DNA of 6,095 nt, from positions 1 through 6,095 of the forward strand of contig JAURLC010000054.1 of the NCBI GenBank assembly GCA_030831415.1. The letters are read 5' to 3'. How positions within the stretch are numbered: the first letter of the stretch is position 1; the number at the start of each line of letters is the position of its first letter. Below are positions 1 to 5,550 of the stretch, piece after piece. A program made the position numbers and the translations under genes. The notes beneath the pieces are model-generated. The model did not search any database. It was not told where the DNA came from and worked only from the letters and a program-made list of their open reading frames with translations. Source of the stretch: Bacillota bacterium (GTDB taxonomy: Bacteria > Bacillota_I > Bacilli_A > RFN20 > CAG-826).

Positions 1-2073
1 AAATACGACTTTGATCATACCCGTAACGTCGGGATCATGGCGCAGATTGACGCGGGTAAAACTACGACGACGGAACGTATTCTGTATTACAGCGGTCGTA
101 GTCACAAAATCGGAGAAGTTCACGATGGTGGGGCGACGATGGACTGGATGGTTCAAGAACAAGAACGCGGGATTACGATTACCTCCGCTGCTACCACAGC
201 TTTCTGGAGAGATTACCGTATTAACGTCATCGACACTCCTGGGCACGTTGACTTCACCGTTGAAGTCGAACGTTCCTTACGTGTTTTAGATGGTGCTGTT
301 ACCGTCTTAGATGGTAAAAATGGTGTTGAACCACAAACTGAAACCGTTTGGCGACAAGGAACCAAATATCGTGTTCCTCGCATTGTTTTTGCAAATAAAA
401 TGGATGCCATTGGGGCTGATTTCGATATGTGTATCGAAACACTCCACTCTCGTTTAGCCGCCAATGCGGAAGCGATTCAATATCCAATTGGGATTGAATC
501 CAATTTCAAAGGCATTATTGATGTCATTAAACAAGTTGCTTACACCTACTCAGATAATCGTGATGAAGCACCGATTCCTGGGCCGATTCCAGAAGAACTT
601 CAAGACAAAGCTGCTCAACTCAAACAACGTTTACTAGAAGCGATTGCTGCCTTTGATGATGATTTCATGATCAAAGTGTTAGAAGGTCAACCCGTTAGTG
701 AAGAAGAAATTAAAACCGTCATCCGTAAAGGCGTTCTACGTGGTGAATTCTTTCCAGTGTTGTGTGGATCTGCTTATAAAAATAAAGGTGTCCAACTTCT
801 CTTAGATGCGGTTATCGACTTTTTACCAAGTCCAATCGATATCGAACACGCTGAAGGAACCTTAAATGATGGAACGAAAGAAGAAGTTATTCCTGATGAT
901 TCTAAACCTGTTGCAGCGTTAGCTTTTAAAATTGCAACTGATCCATTTATCGGTCGTCTTGCCTATGTTCGTGTGTATACGGGGACGTTAAAATCGGGCT
1001 CGTATTTAATCAATACTACTAAAGGCATAAAAGAACGCATTGGTCGTGTCGTCTTGATGCACGCCAATCACCGTGAAGAAGTCGATGAACTCCACGCAGG
1101 TGATATCGGTGCGGTTGTCGGACTTAAGAGCACAACCACAGGGGATACCCTATGTGATGAAAAGCATGAAATTTTATTAGAAAAAATGGAATTCCCTGCT
1201 CCGGTTATTGAACAAGCCGTTGAACCGAAGACGAAAGCAGACCAAGAAAAGATGTCGGTGTCCCTTATGAAACTCGCGGAAGAAGATCCTACTTTCCGTG
1301 TTTCTACTAATTCAGAAACGGGCCAAACGATTATCGCTGGGGTTGGTGAACTTCACCTAGATATTATCGTCGACCGCTTACGTCGTGAATTTGGCGTCAA
1401 CGTCAATGTCGGTGCTCCACAAGTTGGATATCGTGAAACGATTAAAGGCCAAGCTGAATGTGAAGGAAAATATATCAAACAATCCGGGGGTCGTGGTCAA
1501 TATGGTCACGTCTGGATTAAGTTTGAACCCAATCCGGGAAAAGGATTTGAATTCGTCGATGCGGTTGTCGGCGGGTCGGTTCCTCGTGAATACATCAAAC
1601 CAACCATGGAAGGGCTTAAAGATGCCCTTGAACGTGGTGTTGTCGCAGGTTACCCCGTCATCGATGTCAAAGCCACGTTATTTGATGGCTCCTCTCACGA
1701 TGTTGACTCCTCAGAAGGCGCCTACCGTATCGCAGCAAGTATGGCGTTACGTGAAGCCGCAAAAAAATGTGCTCCAGTTATTTTAGAACCGATCATGAAA
1801 ATTGAAGTCACAGTCCCTGAACAATATTACGGGGATGTCGTGGGTGATATCGCTCGACGTCGTGGACAAATGACTGGGGATTCCCAACGTGGAAACGCCA
1901 AAGTTGTTGAAGCGGATGTTCCATTAGCGGAAATGTTTGGTTACGTCACCGATTTACGTTCGTTTACACAAGGTCGTGGTAACTATTCGATGCAATTCTC
2001 GCATTATGGTGAAACACCTCGTTTCGTAGCGGATGAAATCATCAAAAAAGCAGGCGTAAAAGCCGACTCGTAA
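1..2073 (+). CDS. fusA: Elongation factor G (5' end cut by window edge)
   Basis: EF-G is the cytosolic translational GTPase that moves tRNAs and mRNA through the ribosome after peptide bond formation and helps ribosome recycling. The frame is open from base 1, and the residues before the ATG at 37 (KYDFDHTRNVGI) match the normal EF-G N-terminus, so that ATG is internal and only about three residues are missing. The window encodes 690 residues, giving a near-normal length of about 693. Visible in window numbering: P-loop AQIDAGKT (14-21), a switch I region ending RGITI, switch II DTPGH (78-82), NKMD (132-135), domain IV QSGGRGQYGHV (from about 494), and the tip loop SHDVDSSE with His566. The C-terminal domain V is complete and the stop is TAA. 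Oddities are Gln in the P-loop where His is usual, and Ala after NKMD where Lys is usual. Its position just before tuf fits the str operon (rpsL-rpsG-fusA-tuf). Codon use is rich in CGT and GGT, as in highly expressed genes. The identity is certain; only the start lies outside view. Confidence 0.98.
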   Translation, partial: KYDFDHTRNVGIMAQIDAGKTTTTERILYYSGRSHKIGEVHDGGATMDWMVQEQERGITITSAATTAFWRDYRINVIDTPGHVDFTVEVERSLRVLDGAVTVLDGKNGVEPQTETVWRQGTKYRVPRIVFANKMDAIGADFDMCIETLHSRLAANAEAIQYPIGIESNFKGIIDVIKQVAYTYSDNRDEAPIPGPIPEELQDKAAQLKQRLLEAIAAFDDDFMIKVLEGQPVSEEEIKTVIRKGVLRGEFFPVLCGSAYKNKGVQLLLDAVIDFLPSPIDIEHAEGTLNDGTKEEVIPDDSKPVAALAFKIATDPFIGRLAYVRVYTGTLKSGSYLINTTKGIKERIGRVVLMHANHREEVDELHAGDIGAVVGLKSTTTGDTLCDEKHEILLEKMEFPAPVIEQAVEPKTKADQEKMSVSLMKLAEEDPTFRVSTNSETGQTIIAGVGELHLDIIVDRLRREFGVNVNVGAPQVGYRETIKGQAECEGKYIKQSGGRGQYGHVWIKFEPNPGKGFEFVDAVVGGSVPREYIKPTMEGLKDALERGVVAGYPVIDVKATLFDGSSHDVDSSEGAYRIAASMALREAAKKCAPVILEPIMKIEVTVPEQYYGDVVGDIARRRGQMTGDSQRGNAKVVEADVPLAEMFGYVTDLRSFTQGRGNYSMQFSHYGETPRFVADEIIKKAGVKADS

Positions 2074-2108
2074 GTAGTGAATAATCGTTGATTTTCATTT
2101 ACACTTAC
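2070..2108 (+). other. Imperfect stem-loop at fusA end
   Basis: GTAAGT (2070-2075) pairs with ACTTAC (2103-2108), and after a bulged A, GTGAAT (2077-2082) pairs with ATTTAC (2097-2102) with one G-U pair. This makes a 12-pair arm with a 14-base loop. It overlaps the fusA stop codon, and the loop holds the -35 box of the tuf promoter. No T-run follows, so it is not a standard rho-independent terminator. It could be an mRNA processing or stability element, or chance in AT-rich DNA. Confidence 0.35.
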
Positions 2109-2116
2109 GATAATAT
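2088..2116 (+). promoter_or_regulatory. Putative sigma-A promoter of tuf
   Basis: TTGATT (2088-2093) and TAATAT (2111-2116) are separated by 17 bases, a near-consensus vegetative promoter. Transcription would start near 2123, leaving a leader of about 39 bases before the tuf ATG. It would let EF-Tu be made at higher levels than the upstream str operon genes, which is common for tuf. Read-through from fusA is also likely, since no terminator lies between the two genes. Confidence 0.6.
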
Positions 2117-2129
2117 ATGATAGTTAAAC

Positions 2130-2158
2130 CATAAAAGGTAAAACATAAAAGGAGAAAA
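2130..2158 (+). repeat. Imperfect tandem duplication in the tuf leader
   Basis: CATAAAAGGTAAAA (2130-2143) is followed directly by CATAAAAGGAGAAAA (2144-2158), two near-identical units with a 14-base period. The second unit carries the real ribosome binding site AAAAGGAG (2147-2154), seven bases before the tuf ATG. The first carries a weaker copy, AAAAGG (2133-2138). It is probably a small slippage duplication; a role as a second ribosome-loading site is only a guess. Confidence 0.5.
2147..2154 (+). promoter_or_regulatory. Ribosome binding site of tuf
   Basis: AAAAGGAG lies seven bases before the ATG at 2162, an optimal Shine-Dalgarno arrangement. It fixes the tuf start and shows that this organism uses classical ribosome sites on highly expressed genes. 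Confidence 0.9.
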
Positions 2159-2161
2159 TTT

Positions 2162-3346
2162 ATGGCAAAAGAAAAGTTTGATCGTAGTAAAGTACACGTT
2201 AATATCGGTACGATTGGTCACGTCGACCACGGTAAGACTACGCTTACCGCTGCTATTACCACCGTCTTAGCAAAGTCGGGTGGTGCACAAGCACGCAAAT
2301 ATGACGAAATCGATGCAGCCCCAGAAGAAAAAGCTCGTGGGATCACGATTAACACGTCGCATATTGAATATTCCACAGCGAATCGCCACTATGCTCACGT
2401 TGACTGCCCAGGACACGCTGACTATGTTAAAAACATGATCACCGGTGCTGCGCAAATGGATGGTGCTATCTTAGTCGTTGCTGCTAACGACGGTGTTATG
2501 GCCCAAACCAAAGAACATATCCTACTTGCTCGTCAAGTTGGTGTCCCCTTCGTCGTTGTCTTCTTAAATAAAGTCGACCTCGTCGATGATGCTGAACTCA
2601 TTGATCTCGTTGAAATGGACGTCCGTGATACGTTAAGCAAATATGGTTTCCCAGGAGATGACTTACCAGTTATCCGTGGATCCGCTGTCAAAGCACTTAA
2701 CGGTGATGCCGCTGAACAAGAAAATATTTTAAAACTCATGGCTGCTGTGGATAGCTATGTTCCAAACCCAACCCGTGAAACCGATAAACCTGTACTTATC
2801 CCAGTCGAAGACGTCCTCACCATTACGGGTCGTGGTACCGTCGTTACGGGTCGTGTCGAACGTGGTACATTAAAACTCAACGACGAAATTGAAATCGTTG
2901 GGATTCGTGATACGCAAAAATCAGTTGTTACCGGGATCGAAATGTTCCGTAAACTTCTTGATGAAGCACAAGCTGGTGACAACGTTGGGGTTCTTCTCCG
3001 TGGTGTCGTCCGTGAACAAGTTGAACGTGGTCAAGTATTAGCCAAACCTGGTTCGGTTACGCCTCACACCAAGTTCTCTGCGACTGCCTATATCTTAACC
3101 AAAGAAGAAGGTGGCCGTCATACTTCATTCTTATCGAACTACCGTCCTCAATTCTACTTCCGTACAACGGACATCACCGGAGTCATTGAATTACCTGCGG
3201 ATGTGAAGATGGTTATGCCTGGCGATAACGTCACGTTTAATGTCGAACTTATTCACCCAGTTGCGATTGAAAAGGGAACCAAGTTCTCCATTCGTGAAGG
3301 TGGTCGTACCGTTGGTGCGGGAACCGTTAACGAAATCGTTAAATAA
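2162..3346 (+). CDS. tuf: Elongation factor Tu
   Basis: EF-Tu is the abundant cytosolic GTPase that carries aminoacyl-tRNA to the ribosomal A site. The product is 394 residues, the usual bacterial length. GTPase domain motifs: P-loop GHVDHGKT (19-26), switch I ending RGITIN (59-64), switch II DCPGH with catalytic His85 (81-85), NKVD (136-139) and the SA(V) guanine motif (174-176). Domain 2 contains TGRGTVVTGRVERG (222-235). Domain 3 contains SNYRPQFYFRTTD (325-337) and ends in the usual REGGRTVGAG (378-387). It has its own promoter and a strong ribosome site, sits 88 bases after fusA, and is closed by a terminator 20 bases or so after its TAA. Odd points are NDGVMAQT (109-116), where nearly all bacterial EF-Tu have a DGPMPQT-type sequence, and HTSFL (320-324) in place of the usual HTPFF. 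Codon use is strongly biased to CGT, as in highly expressed genes. Confidence 0.99.
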   Translation: MAKEKFDRSKVHVNIGTIGHVDHGKTTLTAAITTVLAKSGGAQARKYDEIDAAPEEKARGITINTSHIEYSTANRHYAHVDCPGHADYVKNMITGAAQMDGAILVVAANDGVMAQTKEHILLARQVGVPFVVVFLNKVDLVDDAELIDLVEMDVRDTLSKYGFPGDDLPVIRGSAVKALNGDAAEQENILKLMAAVDSYVPNPTRETDKPVLIPVEDVLTITGRGTVVTGRVERGTLKLNDEIEIVGIRDTQKSVVTGIEMFRKLLDEAQAGDNVGVLLRGVVREQVERGQVLAKPGSVTPHTKFSATAYILTKEEGGRHTSFLSNYRPQFYFRTTDITGVIELPADVKMVMPGDNVTFNVELIHPVAIEKGTKFSIREGGRTVGAGTVNEIVK

Positions 3347-3363
3347 GCAACTCTATTAGCAAA

Positions 3364-3395
3364 CCAAAAAGACCGAGGAATCGGTCTTTTTTTTT
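3364..3395 (+). terminator. Rho-independent terminator after tuf
   Basis: AAAAAGACCGA (3366-3376) and TCGGTCTTTTT (3381-3391) form a perfect 11-pair stem closed by a GGAA tetraloop (3377-3380), followed by a T-run that extends to 3395. It lies about 20 bases after the tuf stop and ends the fusA-tuf transcript. The A-run on the other side is short, so efficient termination of minus-strand transcripts is less likely, and no minus-strand gene faces it. Confidence 0.95.
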
Positions 3396-3396
3396 A

Positions 3397-3425
3397 TTGA
3401 TTAATGGTGACAAAATCGGGATAAT
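3397..3425 (+). promoter_or_regulatory. Putative sigma-A promoter of the RDD gene
   Basis: TTGATT (3397-3402) and GATAAT (3420-3425) are spaced by exactly 17 bases, directly after the tuf terminator T-run. The -35 box and spacer length are the same as in the tuf promoter. The expected start of transcription, six to seven bases after the -10 box, falls on or next to the ATG at 3432, which would give an mRNA with no leader. No Shine-Dalgarno sequence lies before this ATG, in agreement with that reading. Confidence 0.65.
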
Positions 3426-3431
3426 AAAACT

Positions 3432-4364
3432 ATGGAACAAAATCAATTCGCCGTGAATGGCAACTTACTTAAACGATCAGGTGCAGCGATTCTCGATTTT
3501 ATCGTTTTTACGCTTGCAAGTTTATTTCTTATCTCTAGTGCGATTGGCCCATTTTATGATAATCAATACAACACCTCTCAACTTTCAGAGCAATTTACGT
3601 CGTTTCAACTTGCGAGTTATTTGTATGATGAAGATGAAACGACCAATCAAGTATTATTTGTATCGAATGGTGACATCCCTGATGCGATTTATAACTATTA
3701 TTCAGAATTTAAAAATGGCAAAGTTTATTTAGAAGAAACCGATCCCTTTGTCTTTTCCAATTCATGGTATAACGAAACCATTTTAAAGATTAACGATGAA
3801 GGTACTTTTTTTGAACTTGACCAAGCGGATACAACCTTACGTGCGATCGAACGAAATGACTTGAGTGAAGATGAACAAGCCTTACTCTTAAATTTTTATA
3901 CGAATGCATTTAATGATGCGCTTGCAGATTTAGCCCAATATGAACCGTATGTTTCCTTAGCCCAGCAGATTAACCAATTCTTTATTGAAATTTTAGCCAT
4001 TGCTGCCTCGATAAGTGTTTTGCTCTTTTATTTCCTCATTCCACTATTACTGAAAGAAGGACGAACGCTTGGGAAACTTGCGTTAGGGTTAAGTGTCGTC
4101 AATAAAGATGGATATCATGTTGCTTGGTGGCAACATCTCCTCCGCTTCATAGGATTAACCATTACGTTTGTCTTAGCAATTTACACGATTTTAGGATCGA
4201 TTCTTGTTTCGTATACTTTCATGATTTTTACTAAAAATTATCGTTCTTTACACGATTTCCTCGCGATGACCCGCGTCATCGATCGCAAGCAATCGCTCAT
4301 CTTTACCAAGGAAGCTCAACTCTTAGATTACAAAGCAAGTTTGGATAACACTGCACTTGAATAA
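3432..4364 (+). CDS. RDD-family integral membrane protein
   Basis: This is a 310-residue membrane protein of unknown function with the layout of the RDD family. The first segment has KRSGAAILDF, giving the conserved Arg15 and Asp22, and the first membrane helix spans about 16-40. Residues 41-183 form a large, acidic, Tyr- and Asn-rich region, unusually long for this family and probably outside the membrane. The second helix is at about 185-207, followed by the family signature GRTLGKLALGLSVVNKDG (210-227) and WWQHLLR (232-238). The third helical stretch is at about 238-266, and the second Asp of the name lies in RSLHDFLAMTRVID (271-284). A charged tail of about 25 residues follows. The ATG at 3432 was chosen because the family motif begins only about ten residues later and a promoter lies just before; a GTG at 3453 is possible but has no ribosome site either. 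Less biased codons than tuf suggest modest expression. Family assignment is firm; function is not known, and transport or stress roles suggested for some members cannot be applied here. Confidence 0.88.
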   Translation: MEQNQFAVNGNLLKRSGAAILDFIVFTLASLFLISSAIGPFYDNQYNTSQLSEQFTSFQLASYLYDEDETTNQVLFVSNGDIPDAIYNYYSEFKNGKVYLEETDPFVFSNSWYNETILKINDEGTFFELDQADTTLRAIERNDLSEDEQALLLNFYTNAFNDALADLAQYEPYVSLAQQINQFFIEILAIAASISVLLFYFLIPLLLKEGRTLGKLALGLSVVNKDGYHVAWWQHLLRFIGLTITFVLAIYTILGSILVSYTFMIFTKNYRSLHDFLAMTRVIDRKQSLIFTKEAQLLDYKASLDNTALE

Positions 4365-4383
4365 ATATTCTGCTTCGGTTGGT

Positions 4384-4410
4384 TTGAGTTTTCTTGTTTA
4401 ATGATAAAAT
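4384..4410 (+). promoter_or_regulatory. Putative extended -10 promoter of the ABC operon
   Basis: TGATAAAAT (4402-4410) is an extended -10 element (TG, one base, then TAAAAT). A weak -35, TTGAGT (4384-4389), lies 15 bases upstream, shorter than ideal, which the extended -10 can offset. Transcription would start near 4417, inside the inverted repeat that follows. No terminator was found after the preceding RDD gene, so some read-through from it is possible. Confidence 0.5.
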
Positions 4411-4412
4411 GA

Positions 4413-4434
4413 AATGTTGCCCTCGAGCAACATT
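4413..4434 (+). promoter_or_regulatory. Perfect inverted repeat, candidate operator
   Basis: AATGTTGC (4413-4420) and GCAACATT (4427-4434) are exact reverse complements around a six-base centre. The repeat covers the predicted transcription start and ends just before the ribosome site of the ATPase gene. This is a typical place for a repressor operator of a sugar transport operon. If transcription starts further upstream it would instead form an RNA hairpin at the 5' end. The regulator is not in the window, and the match is not a clear CcpA cre or LacI-type consensus. Confidence 0.55.
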
Positions 4435-4437
4435 CTT

Positions 4438-4443
4438 GGAGGA
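4438..4443 (+). promoter_or_regulatory. Ribosome binding site of the ABC ATPase gene
   Basis: GGAGGA lies six bases before the ATG at 4450. It decides the start in favour of 4450 over the upstream in-frame ATG at 4414, which lies inside the inverted repeat and has no ribosome site. Confidence 0.9.
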
Positions 4444-4449
4444 AACCCG

Positions 4450-5550
4450 ATGGAAGTTCTTTTAAAAAAATTGACGAAAATCTTTACATCAAAAAAAGCC
4501 GAACCCGTTTATGCGGTTAAGGAAATGGATTTAACCATTCCTTCAGGAAAACTCGTAGGTTTACTGGGTCCTTCTGGCTGTGGAAAATCAACCACCCTTT
4601 ATATGATTGCAGGGTTACATCGCCCCAATGAAGGACGTATCTTTTTTGGTGAAAGTGATGTCACCGATATTCCTCCTGAAAATCGTGGCATTGGTTTAGT
4701 GTTTCAAAACTATGCTTTATATCCTCATTTTTCGGTCCGACAAAACATTATGTTTCCATTAGAAAATGTCAAAGACTACGAAGATCCCAAAACCGGTGAA
4801 CGTCGTCGTTATACCAAAGCGGAAATGGAAGCGATTGTGTTTAAAACTGCAAAGTTAGTCGATATTGAAATGTTGCTTGAGCGTAAACCAAAACAACTTT
4901 CTGGAGGTCAACAACAACGGGTGGCGATTGCACGTGCGCTTGCTAAATCTCCTCGCGTGTTACTCCTTGATGAGCCTTTATCCAATCTTGATGCACGCTT
5001 ACGATTACAAACGCGAGAAGAAATTAAACGCATACAACGCGAAACTGGTGTGACAACGATCTTTGTTACCCATGATCAAGAAGAAGCAATGTCGATTTCG
5101 GATTTCATTGTTGTAATGGACCATGGTGTCGTTCAACAAGTCGATGAACCGCAAAAAGTATATGATAATCCGATCAATTTATTTGTCGCTAAATTTTTAG
5201 GATCTCCTGCGATTAATATTGTGGATGGAGAAATTAAAAAAGGTGTTCTTTATTTACAAGGTAAGAAGTTCGATAAAGGATACGAACAAGACGGTCTAGT
5301 TAAAGTTGGTATTCGTCCAGAACACTTTACCATTGATGCGAAGCTTTCTTATCAAATGGATGTTTCCGTTAATTTTGTCGAACATATTGGCCGAGACATT
5401 TCCTTTGTAGGAAAAATGAAAGATTCTACCAATAATTTACGGATCATTGTATCCAATGAACTTCGAGACTATGCGAAAGAAGAAACTGTTGCATTCGGCA
5501 TTAAACGATTTTTTGTCTTTGATGCGTCTACCGGTGCGAGGTTGAAATAA
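4450..5550 (+). CDS. ABC transporter ATPase, MalK/MsmX/UgpC type
   Basis: This is the cytoplasmic ATP-hydrolysing subunit of a solute importer of the carbohydrate uptake (CUT1) type; it would act as a dimer docked on two permeases. From the chosen ATG it has 366 residues, close to E. coli MalK (371). Motifs: Walker A GPSGCGKST (40-48), Q-loop Gln86, signature LSGGQQQR (150-157), Walker B VLLLDEP (170-176), D-loop NLDA (179-182) and H-loop His208. The C-terminal regulatory region carries VGIRPEHF (286-293), which is typical of this subgroup. Between the Q-loop and the signature, at about 105-125, lies a charged stretch that makes this segment some 11 residues longer than in E. coli MalK. The next gene, a MalF-type permease, starts on the last base of this stop codon, so the two are translationally coupled. 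The substrate cannot be read from the ATPase; sugar, oligosaccharide or glycerol-phosphate are the likely classes. ATPases of this kind may serve several transporters in one cell. Confidence 0.93.
   Translation: MEVLLKKLTKIFTSKKAEPVYAVKEMDLTIPSGKLVGLLGPSGCGKSTTLYMIAGLHRPNEGRIFFGESDVTDIPPENRGIGLVFQNYALYPHFSVRQNIMFPLENVKDYEDPKTGERRRYTKAEMEAIVFKTAKLVDIEMLLERKPKQLSGGQQQRVAIARALAKSPRVLLLDEPLSNLDARLRLQTREEIKRIQRETGVTTIFVTHDQEEAMSISDFIVVMDHGVVQQVDEPQKVYDNPINLFVAKFLGSPAINIVDGEIKKGVLYLQGKKFDKGYEQDGLVKVGIRPEHFTIDAKLSYQMDVSVNFVEHIGRDISFVGKMKDSTNNLRIIVSNELRDYAKEETVAFGIKRFFVFDASTGARLK

Noticed and set aside
37..39. ATG at 37 as the start of fusA
   Set aside because: The frame is open to base 1 and the upstream residues match the conserved EF-G N-terminus; starting here would cut into the GTPase domain.
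213..487. Minus-strand open frames opposite fusA (also opposite tuf at 2267-2982 and opposite the permease at 5528-5713)
   Set aside because: They lie wholly opposite strongly conserved genes, show no recognisable domain and have no promoter or ribosome site that I could see.
1385..1786. 133-residue plus-strand frame inside fusA (also short frames at 11-289, 3457-3732 and 4865-5053)
   Set aside because: These are out-of-frame readings of conserved genes, with Asn/Ser/Leu-rich products typical of frame shadows.
2600..3180. Antibiotic (kirromycin or similar) resistance from EF-Tu changes
   Set aside because: The changed residues are near the drug site but I cannot match them to established resistance substitutions; they are more likely lineage differences.
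4365..4383. Terminator after the RDD gene
   Set aside because: The only pairing seen is the tiny GAA-TTC arm around TAAATA, with no GC-rich stem or T-run.
4413..4434. CcpA cre site or classic LacI operator
   Set aside because: The palindrome lacks the central CG symmetry and the conserved positions of those consensus sites.
4414..4449. In-frame ATG at 4414 as the start of the ABC ATPase
   Set aside because: It lies inside the inverted repeat, at about the predicted transcript start, has no ribosome site, and adds 12 residues not typical of the family; the ATG at 4450 has GGAGGA at ideal spacing.
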